Source: Halorussus salinus (lineage in GTDB: Archaea > Halobacteriota > Halobacteria > Halobacteriales > Haladaptataceae). From it: DNA of 64,000 nucleotides. Positions 1 through 9,133 of this stretch are shown piece after piece. Location of the stretch: positions 258,390-322,389 of the forward strand of contig NZ_ML974129.1 of assembly GCF_004765815.2 (NCBI RefSeq), written 5' to 3'. The position numbers and the translations under genes were made by a program. The notes under the pieces were generated by a model that was not told the DNA's origin, ran no database searches, and saw nothing but the letters and a program-made list of their open reading frames with translations. The number at the start of each line of letters is the position of its first letter. Positions within the stretch are counted from its first letter, which is position 1.

Positions 1-263
1 AGCGTGTAGAGTCGCTTGCGGGCGTCCGAGAACGAGAACCGCGAGGAGACGATGCCCTCGTCGTCGAGGCGGTTCAGCGCGTAGCGGACCGTCCGGTCCG
101 GAAGCAGGGACTCCTCGGCGATCTGGCTCTGGGTCAGGGTGTCGTTGTACTCCAGCACCTTGGCGACCAACTTGGCGCTCGGCGGCAGGTCCCGTATCTC
201 CTCGGTGGCGTTCTCCCCCGTCAGCCGACTCTCCTTCGTGCGTGCAGTCTCTGAGGTACTCAT
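1..263 (-). CDS. MarR-like winged-helix transcriptional regulator (C-terminus beyond window)
   Basis: The gene runs off the left edge, so about 87 N-terminal residues are visible. They start MSTSETARTKESRLTGE and continue into a winged-helix fold: the DTLTQSQIAEE and LLPDRTVRYALNRL segments are a helix-turn-helix with its recognition helix, followed by a basic wing (SDARKRLYT). This is typical of small haloarchaeal MarR/ArsR-like regulators. An AT-rich TATA-like stretch (AATATTATTA on the minus strand, about 285-294) lies 25-30 bp before the start, so the transcript is probably leaderless or nearly so. It is divergent from the PAN gene. The regulated genes cannot be inferred. Confidence 0.75.
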   Translation of the reverse strand, partial: MSTSETARTKESRLTGENATEEIRDLPPSAKLVAKVLEYNDTLTQSQIAEESLLPDRTVRYALNRLDDEGIVSSRFSFSDARKRLYT

Positions 264-513
264 GCTACGACCTACTTTTGGATACGGCCTAATAATATTT
301 CTCCTTTCGATATATTACTGTTGTTTATTTCACCGGTCCGCCCCGACGGGCGCGCGAGCGACGAGCGAGTCGGACGCCTCTCCCCCGTTCCGTCCGCAAG
401 ATTACCTCCTCGGAGAGGTGTAAACTATCCCGACTCGCCGACCCGACTGTGATACTGTCTGACATGCGTCACACCCACCCGAAGCCTCTTATGAGGGAGG
501 GACCTAGAGCGTC

Positions 514-1731
514 GTGATGACCGACACTGTGGAAGACGTAGACCTCCCCTACGACGAGGAGAGCGCGTCCCAGCAGGACAAGATAGAGGCCCTTCAAGAG
601 CGGTTGGAGGTTCTGGAGTCGCAGAACGAGGAGATGCGCGACAAGCTTCTGGATGCGAACGCCGAGAACAACAAGTACCAGCAGAAGCTCGAACGCCTGA
701 CCCACGAGAACAAGAAACTCAAGCAGTCGCCGCTGTTCGTCGCCACCGTCCAAGAACTCACCGACGAGGGCGTCATCATCAAACAGCACGGCAACAACCA
801 AGAGGCCGTCACCGAGGTCACCGACGAGATGCGCGAGGACCTCGAACCCGACGACCGCGTGGCCGTCAACAACTCTCTGTCTATCGTGAAGACGCTGGAG
901 AACGAGACCGACGTGCGCGCCCGAGTCATGCAGGTCGAGGAGAGTCCTTCCGTGACCTACGAGGACATCGGCGGCCTCGAAGAGCAGATGAACGAGGTCC
1001 GCGAGACCGTCGAGATGCCCCTCGAACGCCCCGAGATGTTCGGCGAGGTCGGCATCGAGCCGCCGAGCGGCGTCCTCCTGTACGGCCCGCCCGGCACGGG
1101 CAAGACGATGCTCGCCAAAGCCGTCGCCAACCAGACCGACGCCACCTTCATCAAGATGGCCGGGTCGGAACTCGTTCACAAGTTCATCGGCGAGGGGGCG
1201 AAACTGGTCCGTGACCTCTTCGAGGTCGCGCGCCAGCACGAACCCGCCGTCCTCTTCATCGACGAGATAGACGCCATCGCCGCCAAGCGCACCGACTCGA
1301 AGACCTCCGGCGACGCCGAGGTCCAGCGGACGATGATGCAACTGCTCAGCGAGATGGACGGCTTCGAGGACCGCGGCGAGATTCGCATCATCGCGGCCAC
1401 GAACCGCTTCGACATGCTCGACCGCGCCATCCTGCGGCCCGGCCGGTTCGACCGCCTCATCGAGGTGCCTAAGCCGAACCTCGAAGGCCGCGAGAAAATC
1501 TTCCGCATCCACACCCGCGACATGAACGTCGCCGACGACGTGGATTTCGAGAAGTTGGCCAAGAACGCCGAGGACGCCTCCGGCGCGGACATCAAGGCCG
1601 TCTGCACCGAGGCCGGGATGTTCGCCATCCGCGACGACCGCACCGAGATTCGGATGGCGGACTTCGAGGAGGCCAAGGCGAAGATCGACGCCGAGGACGA
1701 AGAAGAAGAGATCTCGAAGACGTTCGCCTGA
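514..1731 (+). CDS. pan: Proteasome-activating nucleotidase (PAN), AAA ATPase
   Basis: This 405-residue AAA ATPase is the archaeal equivalent of the 26S proteasome Rpt ring; it unfolds substrates and threads them into the 20S core. Residues about 20-75 form the N-terminal coiled coil, followed by the OB domain (about 75-140). The AAA module has Walker A GPPGTGKT at 191-198, Walker B LFIDEIDA at about 247-254 and the arginine-finger region RPGRFDR. The C-terminus is TFA, as I recall for Haloferax PanA, not a strict HbYX. GTG (514) and ATG (517) are adjacent in frame. A TATA-like CCTCTTATG at 486-494 puts the transcript start near 515, so translation is leaderless from either codon. Length matches the family. 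Confidence 0.95.
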   Translation: MMTDTVEDVDLPYDEESASQQDKIEALQERLEVLESQNEEMRDKLLDANAENNKYQQKLERLTHENKKLKQSPLFVATVQELTDEGVIIKQHGNNQEAVTEVTDEMREDLEPDDRVAVNNSLSIVKTLENETDVRARVMQVEESPSVTYEDIGGLEEQMNEVRETVEMPLERPEMFGEVGIEPPSGVLLYGPPGTGKTMLAKAVANQTDATFIKMAGSELVHKFIGEGAKLVRDLFEVARQHEPAVLFIDEIDAIAAKRTDSKTSGDAEVQRTMMQLLSEMDGFEDRGEIRIIAATNRFDMLDRAILRPGRFDRLIEVPKPNLEGREKIFRIHTRDMNVADDVDFEKLAKNAEDASGADIKAVCTEAGMFAIRDDRTEIRMADFEEAKAKIDAEDEEEEISKTFA

Positions 1732-1880
1732 CGCGAACTCCCGCACAACGGGGCTCCTCGTCGTACTTTCCCTTCTCTCCACGAACCGGGTAGCCGACCG
1801 GCCGTCGGTCGGACGACGCGCCGTCTCGATACGACACCGGAATACGCCCCGCCTCAGCACGACAGCCGACTAACGCGTCG

Positions 1881-3020
1881 TCAGTACGATACCCGAATCA
1901 CGCGCCGGTCGGTCTCGTCGCGGACGGTCACCACGTCGCCGGTGTTCTTCCAGACCGCGCGGGACGACCCCCAGAAGAGGTGGTCGTCGGCGTCCTCGCC
2001 CGACCCGGAGTGAATCGTCACCGACCGGTTCGGATCGAGGAGGAACTCGTCGGGAAACTCGTAGGTCGTCCCGTCGGAGTTCTCGACGGTCCACCCCGTC
2101 AGGTCCAGCGGGTCGTCGGCCTCGTTGCGGAGGACGACGTACTCGTCGTTCTTGTTCCAGTGGTCGTAGCCCCGCGCGTTCTCGTGAATCTCGTCCACCA
2201 CGAGTCCGGCGGTCAGTCTCGGCACTCGCGGGCGGCGGTTGCCGAGTACCTCGTCGGGGACGCCCTCGGCGGTCGAACCGCGTGCCGGGTCCGTGTCCGG
2301 ACTCGTCTCGTCGTCGGCCGCGTCGCGGTCGGCCTCCTCGGCCGTGTCGCGGTCGGCCCCCGTCTCGCCTCCGGCGACCGGCACCGTCTCCACGGCGACG
2401 ACGGCCACGTCCGCCTCGGGCACGTCGGCGACCCCGGTCGCCTCGCGGTTCACGAACCGGTGGAAGTCGCTTCGCTCGCCGCTCTTCTTGGTGTCCTGAT
2501 AGCGTAGGGCCAGTCGCTCGCGGTCGAACTTCTCGAAGAACTGCTCCCACGAAATCGCGTCGAGTCGCGGGTCCGGGTCCTCCTCGGGGAAGTCGAGTCG
2601 CAGGATGCCAACGTCGTCGCCCTCGCCCGTGCCGACGACGTGGGCGGGCGTCGCGTCTCGCTTCTCGGCCCACTCGCGGATAGCCTCGCGGTCGGTCGTC
2701 GTCTTCGTCCGGCCGGGCATCACGTCGCGACTCACGAACCGGTGGAAGTAGCTCCGTTCGCCGTTCTTCTTCTCGTTCTGGTAGCGAAACGCGAGGTCGG
2801 CCTCCTCGAACTTCCCGAAGAACCGGTCCCATGGGACGGCTTCGAGGTTTCGGTCCGGGCCGTCGTCCGGAAAGTCGATGCGTAAGACGCCGAGGTCGTC
2901 GCCCTCGCCGGTCTGCTGTACGTGTGTGGGTTCGGCGTCGCGGGCCTCGACCCACTCGCGTATCTCGTCGTGGTCGGTCGTGGTTCTGGTCGTCCACGGA
3001 TTCGTGTCTGTCACTCCCAT
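1881..3020 (-). CDS. Two-repeat protein with C-terminal lamin-tail domain
   Basis: This 379-residue protein has three parts. Residues about 13-85 and 105-180 are two copies of one module (DHDEIREWVEARDAEPTH... and DREAIREWAEKRDATPAH..., each ending in a WxxFFxKF and LAxRYQ stretch). The module resembles small bacterial proteins often mis-annotated as 1,4-alpha-glucan branching enzyme. An acidic linker follows (about 195-255). The last ~110 residues look like a lamin-tail/LTD immunoglobulin-like domain (DEYVVLRNEADDPLDLTGW). There is no signal peptide, so it is probably cytoplasmic. LTDs often accompany nucleases, but no nuclease motif is visible here. The function is unknown. Confidence 0.75.
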   Translation of the reverse strand: MGVTDTNPWTTRTTTDHDEIREWVEARDAEPTHVQQTGEGDDLGVLRIDFPDDGPDRNLEAVPWDRFFGKFEEADLAFRYQNEKKNGERSYFHRFVSRDVMPGRTKTTTDREAIREWAEKRDATPAHVVGTGEGDDVGILRLDFPEEDPDPRLDAISWEQFFEKFDRERLALRYQDTKKSGERSDFHRFVNREATGVADVPEADVAVVAVETVPVAGGETGADRDTAEEADRDAADDETSPDTDPARGSTAEGVPDEVLGNRRPRVPRLTAGLVVDEIHENARGYDHWNKNDEYVVLRNEADDPLDLTGWTVENSDGTTYEFPDEFLLDPNRSVTIHSGSGEDADDHLFWGSSRAVWKNTGDVVTVRDETDRRVIRVSY

Positions 3021-3084
3021 TCCCCCGACGGAGAACCGACCGCAGGACGCTTAGCTATTCGGAGCTGTCGGAGAGCAGACAGGT

Positions 3085-3222
3085 TCACCCGAGAGCGAGG
3101 AACGCCGCGTAGGGGACCAGAAACAGCACGACGAACATCGCCAGCAGGATGGCACCGTAACCGGCGAGCGTTCCGAACGCGGTCACCCACGAGGGGTGGT
3201 CGAAGTCGGCGGGCAGGTTCAT
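3085..3222 (-). CDS. Small single-pass membrane protein, 45 aa
   Basis: The frame reads MNLPADFDHPSWVTAFGTL and then a hydrophobic helix (about residues 17-42) ending in a TGA stop. It is one membrane span with a short acidic N-terminus, and similar tiny proteins recur in haloarchaeal genomes. The gene lies in its own gap between two minus-strand genes. No function can be assigned. Support is the clean frame, the amino-acid composition and my memory of similar small proteins. Confidence 0.6.
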   Translation of the reverse strand: MNLPADFDHPSWVTAFGTLAGYGAILLAMFVVLFLVPYAAFLALG

Positions 3223-3346
3223 ACCCGATTGCTCGGGCCAGCGGCCCTTAACCCTACCTGAAACCGGCGGCAGGTTGTCGAAACCGGGGAACTGCGAATC
3301 CGGGACCGACGCCGGAGCCGCGCTCCGCGACGAGGAGTGGCGCGCG

Positions 3347-3544
3347 CTATCGCAGGATATCGCCGATGCGTCGGGCCTCGCCAGCCAGTTCCGGGTCCTT
3401 CTCGACGATTCGAAGCACCTCGTGGTCGGTCACGTCGAAGTAGGACTTGCCGGTCGCCCCTTCGATGAGGTCCTTCGAGAGGCGAAACTCCGTGCCCTCG
3501 TACACCACGTCCACGCCGTCCTCGTCGAACGCGAGCGTCGTCAT
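3347..3544 (-). CDS. DUF5800-like small acidic protein, 65 aa
   Basis: The protein starts MTTLAFDEDGVDVVYEG and carries the segment EATGKSYFDVTDHEVL-like (here IEGATGKSYFDVTDHEVL), which I recall from the haloarchaeal DUF5800 family. It is soluble and acidic with no known activity. A TATA box (TTTTTAAATA on the minus strand, 3563-3572) is about 25 bp before the ATG at 3544, so the mRNA is leaderless from this codon; an upstream extension of the frame is therefore excluded. It is divergent from the bactofilin-like gene. Confidence 0.7.
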   Translation of the reverse strand: MTTLAFDEDGVDVVYEGTEFRLSKDLIEGATGKSYFDVTDHEVLRIVEKDPELAGEARRIGDILR

Positions 3545-3562
3545 ACCCCCGCGTTTGGGGCC

Positions 3563-3632
3563 AGTATTTAAAAACCTCTCCGAATCGGTGCGGGGAGTGT
3601 TCGATTTCCGGCAGATGTCTGACTGAAGTTTA
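3563..3632. promoter_or_regulatory. Divergent leaderless promoters
   Basis: Minus strand: TTTTTAAATA at 3563-3572 serves the gene starting at 3544. Plus strand: TTTATA at 3627-3632 directly abuts the ATG at 3635. Archaeal transcription starts about 25 bp past TATA, so the plus-strand RNA should begin near 3655. The ATG at 3635 would then be untranscribed, and the in-frame GTG at 3659 is the likely start. Confidence 0.6.
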
Positions 3633-3658
3633 TAATGGTTCGACCGAAACGTTCCGGT

Positions 3659-4783
3659 GTGCCGCTTGGTTCGGACCCCTTGGACGAACTCGCCATCCCG
3701 GACGGGACGACAGTCGAGGAGCACGACCTCGTGACCGACGGCGACGTAATCGTCGGCGGCCAGAGTACGGTCGAGTTCGGCGTCCGAGGCCACAACGTCA
3801 TCGCCGGGGAGCGCGTCCAGTTCGGCGGCCACATCGAGGCCGAGGCCGACTGTCGCCTCGACATGTGGTCGGACGTGCGGGACAACGTGCTGGTGGGCCG
3901 GGACGCCTACCTCGGCGAGCGCGTCCACGTCGGCGGTCGCCTAATGGTCAGCGGCGACCTCGACATCGGCGACGACGTGGACATCGAGGAGGGGTTCGAG
4001 GCCAACGGGTGGATAGTCATCCGGAACCCGATGCCGACCATCGTCTTCGTGTTCGTCTACCTCCAGCAACTGCTTCGCATCGGCGAGGAGGAAGCCGCCG
4101 AGGAGGTCTTCTCGGAACTCCTCGAAAACGAGGAGGTCGAAGCCGACCCGGTCGTCGTCCCGCGGAACGGCCACGTCTCCGACGACTCGTGGCGGGTCTC
4201 GACCCCCGCGACCATCGGCGACGACTGCCGACTCCACGGTAACATCCGCGCCGAGTCCATCGCAATCGGCCAGCGCAACGACGTGTTCGGGAGTCTCCGA
4301 GCGCGCGGCGACATCGCCGTCGGCGAGAGTACGGTCATCCACGGCGACGTGACGACCCGGAACGGGACCGTCGAACTCGCGGACGACGTGGAGGTCCGGG
4401 GCGACGTGTCCTGCGAAGACCTCCACTTCCACGAGGGTGCGATAGTGGACGGGACGATGCGCGCGAGCGGCGAGATGTCGATGGTCAAGGCCGGGACTCA
4501 CGAACACATCGCCGCGGACGGCGACGGCGGCCGGAAGCGATACCACGGCGACGACGACGACGATACGGGAAGCGAGACCGGAGCCGTCGCCGCCGGAAGC
4601 GCGGCGGCCGACGGGACCGCCGAGAGCGTCGGGACGACCGACTCCGGCGTCGAACGCGCAGACGAGAGCGAGTCGGCCGCCGAAGGCGAGTCAGCCTCCG
4701 AGACCGATTCGACCTCCGAGACCGATTCGACCTCCGAGACCGACGGCGACGCTTCGGCGACCGAATCGCCCACCGACGACTGA
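3659..4783 (+). CDS. Bactofilin-like polymer-forming cytoskeletal protein
   Basis: With the GTG at 3659 the protein is 374 residues starting (M)PLGSDPLDELAIPDG. It has two runs of short beta-solenoid repeats rich in G, V and D (about residues 20-120 and 180-280, e.g. GDLDIGDDVDIEEG, GDVTTRNGTVELADDVEVRGDV). They are separated by a hydrophobic/amphipathic insert (PMPTIVFVFVYLQQLLRI) followed by an acidic helix. The last ~90 residues are a low-complexity Ser/Thr/Glu/Asp tail with SETDST repeats. Such solenoids polymerise in bactofilins, and haloarchaeal relatives (halofilins) affect cell shape; whether this is one of them is uncertain. The start was chosen from TATA placement. Confidence 0.75.
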   Translation: MPLGSDPLDELAIPDGTTVEEHDLVTDGDVIVGGQSTVEFGVRGHNVIAGERVQFGGHIEAEADCRLDMWSDVRDNVLVGRDAYLGERVHVGGRLMVSGDLDIGDDVDIEEGFEANGWIVIRNPMPTIVFVFVYLQQLLRIGEEEAAEEVFSELLENEEVEADPVVVPRNGHVSDDSWRVSTPATIGDDCRLHGNIRAESIAIGQRNDVFGSLRARGDIAVGESTVIHGDVTTRNGTVELADDVEVRGDVSCEDLHFHEGAIVDGTMRASGEMSMVKAGTHEHIAADGDGGRKRYHGDDDDDTGSETGAVAAGSAAADGTAESVGTTDSGVERADESESAAEGESASETDSTSETDSTSETDGDASATESPTDD

Positions 4784-4993
4784 TTCTGCGACGTACGTTT
4801 CTCGGCGACTCCCGACCCTGTAGCGGTTTCGCCGAACGATTCGACGGACTTCGACCGGTTCGGCGGTCGAACACTCGGTTTTGCCGTTGATTTCCGAAGC
4901 TGAGGGGCGGTATCCGGGGTTAATGTAATAAACATTGACGATGATATACTGACGACGTATGGGAGAGAGACTCACTATTGTCAGGTGGTGTCG

Positions 4994-5863
4994 ATGCACT
5001 CGGTAGTTCTCACGAAGGGCGTGCCGGACTTCAGGGAGGGACAGGTGTCGTTCGACGAGGACGGCCACCTCGAACGCGGCGCGACCCCCACGGTGATGAA
5101 CCCCAACGACGAGTTCGCCTTGCAGGCCGCGCTTCAGACCAAGGTCAAGCAGGGCGGACGAGTCAGCGTGATGAGCATGGGGCCGCCGGGCTACGAGAGC
5201 GTGCTGGAGGAGGCGATGGGCGTCTACGCCGACGACCTCTATCTCCTCTCGGATCGGGAGATGGCCGCGGCCGACACGTGGTCCACGGCCATCACCCTCT
5301 CGGGCGGCATCGAGAAGATAGCCGAGGAAGACGGTCAATCGGGCGAACCCGACCTCGTGTTCGCGGGATTCAAGACCGCGGACGGCGAGACCGGCCAGAC
5401 CGGCCCGCAGACCAGTTGGTGTCTCGACAGGCCCATCGTGACCCACGTCATCTCGCTGGACGTGGACGAGGAGGCCGGGCGACTCCGCGCCAAGCGACTC
5501 GTGGAGGGCGACGTGGACGAGATAGAGACCGTCGAGGCTCCCCTGCCCGCGTTCGTCGTGACCGACCCCGAGTTCGAGCCGTCGTATCGGCGGGCCGAAC
5601 ACCGACTCAGACACAAGCGACTCGTGGCCGAGACCGAGGAACGCGTCGCGGAGTACGAGGACCACCTCACGACGTGGAGCGCCGAGGACCTCGATTTGGA
5701 CCCCGACTTCATCGGTCTCGACGGCTCGCCGACCATCGTCTCGGGCGTGGACCCGATTCCGAAGGCTCCCTCCGAGCGCGAGGCGACGACGATGACCCCC
5801 GACGACGAGGAGGGAATGGCGGAACTCCTCGAAACGATGCGGCCGATGGCGGGAGGTGACTGA
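4994..5863 (+). CDS. fixA: Electron transfer flavoprotein beta subunit (FixA)
   Basis: This 289-residue ETF beta subunit starts MHSVVLTKGVPDFREGQVSF, the usual haloarchaeal FixA start. With the alpha subunit it carries electrons from acyl-CoA or other dehydrogenases to the quinone-reducing FixC. The family segments KVKQGGRVSVMSMGPPG and VFAGFKTADGETGQTGPQ are present. The frame has upstream GTG codons at 4985 and 4988, but GGTGGT at 4984-4989 is a plausible ribosome-binding site for the ATG at 4994. A TATA-like ATATACT sits near 4943. It is the first gene of a four-gene operon, followed two bases later by the alpha subunit. Confidence 0.92.
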   Translation: MHSVVLTKGVPDFREGQVSFDEDGHLERGATPTVMNPNDEFALQAALQTKVKQGGRVSVMSMGPPGYESVLEEAMGVYADDLYLLSDREMAAADTWSTAITLSGGIEKIAEEDGQSGEPDLVFAGFKTADGETGQTGPQTSWCLDRPIVTHVISLDVDEEAGRLRAKRLVEGDVDEIETVEAPLPAFVVTDPEFEPSYRRAEHRLRHKRLVAETEERVAEYEDHLTTWSAEDLDLDPDFIGLDGSPTIVSGVDPIPKAPSEREATTMTPDDEEGMAELLETMRPMAGGD

Positions 5864-5865
5864 GC

Positions 5866-7467
5866 GTGGCCGACGATACCGACCTCGACCCGAGCGAGTA
5901 CACCGTCGAGCAACTGGAGGAGAAACTCGCGGCGGCCGACGACCCCGCGACGCTCGACGCCGCGCTCGCGGCCGAACAGGAAGGCAAGGACCGCAAGACG
6001 GCCAGAGAGGCGATTCAGGCCCGCATCGACGAGTTAGAGGACTCGACCGAGGGCGGGGAGACCGCGGCCGACGCCGAGGATGGGGAGGCCGCCGACACCG
6101 ACCACGACGAGGAGTACGCCGACGAGGGCGGCACCGACGCGCCCGAGGAAGCCGGTGACGCCGAACAGGGCGAAGTGGCTCCTGACGCGGGCGAAGTCAG
6201 CTACGAGGTCGAACGCCAGTCCCGCGACAAGAAGCACGTCCGGGCGCTGAAGGGCGGCGAGTACGGGGACATGTGGGTCTACTGCGAGACCCAAGGCGGC
6301 GAACTGCTGGACGTGTCCAAGGAGATGCTGGGGAAGGCCCGCGAGCTGATGGACGCGTACAACGACGAGTACGAATCGGAGCGCGTGGTCGGCCTCCTCG
6401 TCGGCGACGCCGACGCGACGACCGACCTCGCCGACGAGGTAATCGCGTACGGCGCGGACGTGGCCGTCTACCACGAGGACGACCGTCTCCAGCGGTTCCG
6501 CCACAAGCCGTACACCGAAATCGTCGCCGACATGGCCCGCGGCGGGGCCGAACCGCCCAACTGGGCGACCGGCGACCCCGGCACCGAACCGACCGCCGAG
6601 TGGCGCGACTACGACAAGCCCCGCTACTTCCTCTTCCCGGCGACGAACAACGGCCGGGACCTCTCGGCGCAGGTGCAGGCCGAACTCGACTCCGGCCTCG
6701 CGTCGGACTGCTCCGGACTCTTCATCGAGGAGGAACTGATATCCAACCCGGTCAAGACCGGCGAACCCGGCGAGAAGGTCGAGTTCGAGCGCGTCCTGCA
6801 CATGAAGCGCCCGGACTTCTCGGGGTTCGAGTACTCCACGATTCTGTGTCTCGACAACCCCGGCCGGGAGTTCCACCCGCAGGGCTGTTCGGTGATTCCG
6901 GGGAGCTTCGACCCCATCGACCCGGATTACGACCGGGAGGGCGAGGTAATCGAACACGACCTCGCGCTCGCCGACGACTGGTTCCGCGTGGACGTGACCG
7001 AGTTCGACCGACTGGACGAGGGCGTCGATTTGACCGGCCACGAGGTCGTCGTAGCCCTCGGCCGGGGCATCGGCGACGACCCGACGAAGGGAATCGAACT
7101 CGGCTTGGACCTCGTAGACGCCTTCGAGGACGCCGCGCTCGGTCTCTCGCGGGGCGTGGTCACGGCCTCCTACGACGTGGACGGCCACGTCGCCAACTAC
7201 GTCGCCGAGGAGCGCCAAATCGGCGAGACCGGCCAAGAGGTCGCGCCGACTCTCTACGTCGCGGCCGGAATCTCGGGCGCGGTCCAGCACAAGGTCGGGA
7301 TGGACGAGTCGGACACCATCGTCGCCATCAACACCGACCCCGACGCTCGGATTCGGGACTTCAGCGACTACTACGTCGAGGGCGACCTGTTCGAGGTGCT
7401 TCCCCGCCTCACCGACTCCATCGAGGCGGGCGAACTGAAAGCGACGGCGGAGGTAAGCGATGACTGA
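5866..7467 (+). CDS. fixB: Electron transfer flavoprotein alpha subunit (FixB) with long acidic N-terminus
   Basis: The protein is 533 residues, much longer than the ~320 of a classical ETF alpha. Residues 1-110 are an acidic Ala/Glu/Asp extension. The alpha/beta ETF domain starts near DMWVYCETQGGELLDVSKEM (about 135). The C-terminal FAD-binding domain is clear: LYVAAGISGAVQHKVGM followed by IVAINTDPDARI and the DYYVEGDLFEVLP end. The region between (about 225-330, RYFLFPATNNGRDLS...) is part of the usual scaffold with an enlarged insertion. It starts at a GTG two bases after fixA and overlaps fixC by 8 bp, so the genes are likely co-translated. Confidence 0.92.
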   Translation: MADDTDLDPSEYTVEQLEEKLAAADDPATLDAALAAEQEGKDRKTAREAIQARIDELEDSTEGGETAADAEDGEAADTDHDEEYADEGGTDAPEEAGDAEQGEVAPDAGEVSYEVERQSRDKKHVRALKGGEYGDMWVYCETQGGELLDVSKEMLGKARELMDAYNDEYESERVVGLLVGDADATTDLADEVIAYGADVAVYHEDDRLQRFRHKPYTEIVADMARGGAEPPNWATGDPGTEPTAEWRDYDKPRYFLFPATNNGRDLSAQVQAELDSGLASDCSGLFIEEELISNPVKTGEPGEKVEFERVLHMKRPDFSGFEYSTILCLDNPGREFHPQGCSVIPGSFDPIDPDYDREGEVIEHDLALADDWFRVDVTEFDRLDEGVDLTGHEVVVALGRGIGDDPTKGIELGLDLVDAFEDAALGLSRGVVTASYDVDGHVANYVAEERQIGETGQEVAPTLYVAAGISGAVQHKVGMDESDTIVAINTDPDARIRDFSDYYVEGDLFEVLPRLTDSIEAGELKATAEVSDD

Positions 7468-9133
7468 CGAACACGAACACTACGAGGCGGTCGTGGTCGG
7501 GGCCGGACCCGGCGGGGCCGCCGCCGCGGCGGTACTGGCGCGAAACGGCGTGGAGACGCTGGTCCTCGAACGCGGGGTCGAAGCCGGGTCGAAGAACGTG
7601 ACGGGCGGACTCGTCTACGCCGAGGAGTCCGCGCCCTACACCGTGGACGCGCTCTTCCCGGACTTCCGCGAGGAGGCCACGGAACGCCCCGTCACCGACT
7701 ACTACCTGCACAACGTCGCGGGCGAGAAGGTCGAGACCTTCGACATCACGGACCTCCACGAACACGACACCGCGTGGTCCGACGCGGTGCTTCGCCGGAG
7801 GATGGACTCGTGGATGGCCGACCGCGTCCACGAGATGGCCAGCGAGACCGGCGGCGGACTCCTGACCGACGTGCGGGTGAACGGCTTGCTCCGCGAACGC
7901 GGGGAAATCGTCGGCGTCACCTGCGACGAACTCGACCCGATTCGGGCCGACCTCGTGGTCGCGGCCGACGGCGTGAACTCGGAGTTGGCCCGCGACGCGG
8001 GCCTGATGGACTGGGAGGAGCCAGAGGAGTGGTTCCAAGGCGTCAAGGCGGTCGTGGACGTGCCCCCGGAAATCATCGCCGAGCGGTTCGGCGTCGCCGA
8101 CGACGAGGGCGAGGCCCACCTGTTCTCGGGGGACCTGTTCCAAGACGTGCGCGGCGGCGGGTTCGTCTACACCAACGAGGACTCGCTGTCTATCGGCTCG
8201 GTGTTCCACCTCGACAGCATCGTGGAACAGGAGGCCGAACCCCACCAATTGCTCGACAACCTGCTGACCCATCCCCTGCTCGCCGACTGGCTGGAGGGCC
8301 ACTACGACGAAGTGGAGTACAGCGCGAAGCTGGTGCCCGACTCGAAGAAGGCCGCGAACCCCTCGCCCCACGAGGGGCGACTCCTCGTCGTCGGCGACGC
8401 GGCGGGCCAGATGCAAGCGCAGGGTCCCATCATCAAGGGGATGAACCACGCCGTCTCGGCCGGGGCGCTCGCGGGCGAGGCGTTCGCCGAGGCCAAACTG
8501 CGCGGCAAACCCGAGCAGGCTGGCGACCTCTACGAGCGAAAGCTCCGCGACGAGGGCGTCATGGGCAAACTCCGGCCGAAAGGGTATCGGGTCGCCAGCG
8601 CGCTCGGCGAGCGCGACGCCGTGGCCGACCTGACCGACTCGCTGGTCTCGTCGTCGGTCGGTCGCCTCGGCGTGCGCCTGCTCGGCGGGGCGGGTCTCCT
8701 CGAAGACCTCTACTCCTCGCCGTACCTCTCCCAAATCGTGCCCGACACCCAGACGCCGTACGTCACTTTGCCGACCGTCATCGCCGAGGAGCTAGGCGAG
8801 CGTGTCACCGGCGAGGCCGACTTCGAACCGAAGGACCTCGCGACGCGCATCGGCGACCTGACCTACGATACCGACGTGGGCAACCCCCACATCGAGCTAC
8901 GGGACAATTCGGTGGAAGCCAGCGGCGCGGCCGTCACCGCCTGCCCGGTCAGCGCGCGGGACTTCGGCGGCGGCTGTTACCGCGAGGAGACCGTCAAGAC
9001 CAACGGGAGCGAACAGAAGCGCGTCAGCCTCGACACCCAGCCCTGCGTCGAGTGTGGCACCTGCGCCGTGGTCGCCGACACCGACTGGGAACACCCGCGA
9101 GGAGGCAAGGGCGTCGAGTACAAGGAGGGGTAG
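7460..9133 (+). CDS. fixC: ETF-quinone oxidoreductase-like FixC fused to FixX ferredoxin
   Basis: This 557-residue flavoprotein has an N-terminal Rossmann motif VVGAGPGGAAAAAVLARNG, the geranylgeranyl-reductase/FixC-like core with VVAADGVNS (~170) and VVGDAAGQMQAQGPIIKGMN (~310). Residues ~455-557 are a FixX-type [4Fe-4S] domain: ACP..., GGGCY and QPCVECGTC, ending W-HPRGGKGVEY. In bacteria FixC and FixX are separate; here one chain should take electrons from ETF through FAD and the cluster to menaquinone at the membrane. It overlaps fixB by 8 bp and ends one base before the next gene. Confidence 0.92.
   Translation: MTDEHEHYEAVVVGAGPGGAAAAAVLARNGVETLVLERGVEAGSKNVTGGLVYAEESAPYTVDALFPDFREEATERPVTDYYLHNVAGEKVETFDITDLHEHDTAWSDAVLRRRMDSWMADRVHEMASETGGGLLTDVRVNGLLRERGEIVGVTCDELDPIRADLVVAADGVNSELARDAGLMDWEEPEEWFQGVKAVVDVPPEIIAERFGVADDEGEAHLFSGDLFQDVRGGGFVYTNEDSLSIGSVFHLDSIVEQEAEPHQLLDNLLTHPLLADWLEGHYDEVEYSAKLVPDSKKAANPSPHEGRLLVVGDAAGQMQAQGPIIKGMNHAVSAGALAGEAFAEAKLRGKPEQAGDLYERKLRDEGVMGKLRPKGYRVASALGERDAVADLTDSLVSSSVGRLGVRLLGGAGLLEDLYSSPYLSQIVPDTQTPYVTLPTVIAEELGERVTGEADFEPKDLATRIGDLTYDTDVGNPHIELRDNSVEASGAAVTACPVSARDFGGGCYREETVKTNGSEQKRVSLDTQPCVECGTCAVVADTDWEHPRGGKGVEYKEG

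Noticed and set aside
5335..5913. Minus-strand Ser/Arg-rich frame within the ETF operon
   Set aside because: Opposite-strand shadow of fixA with no recognisable protein features.
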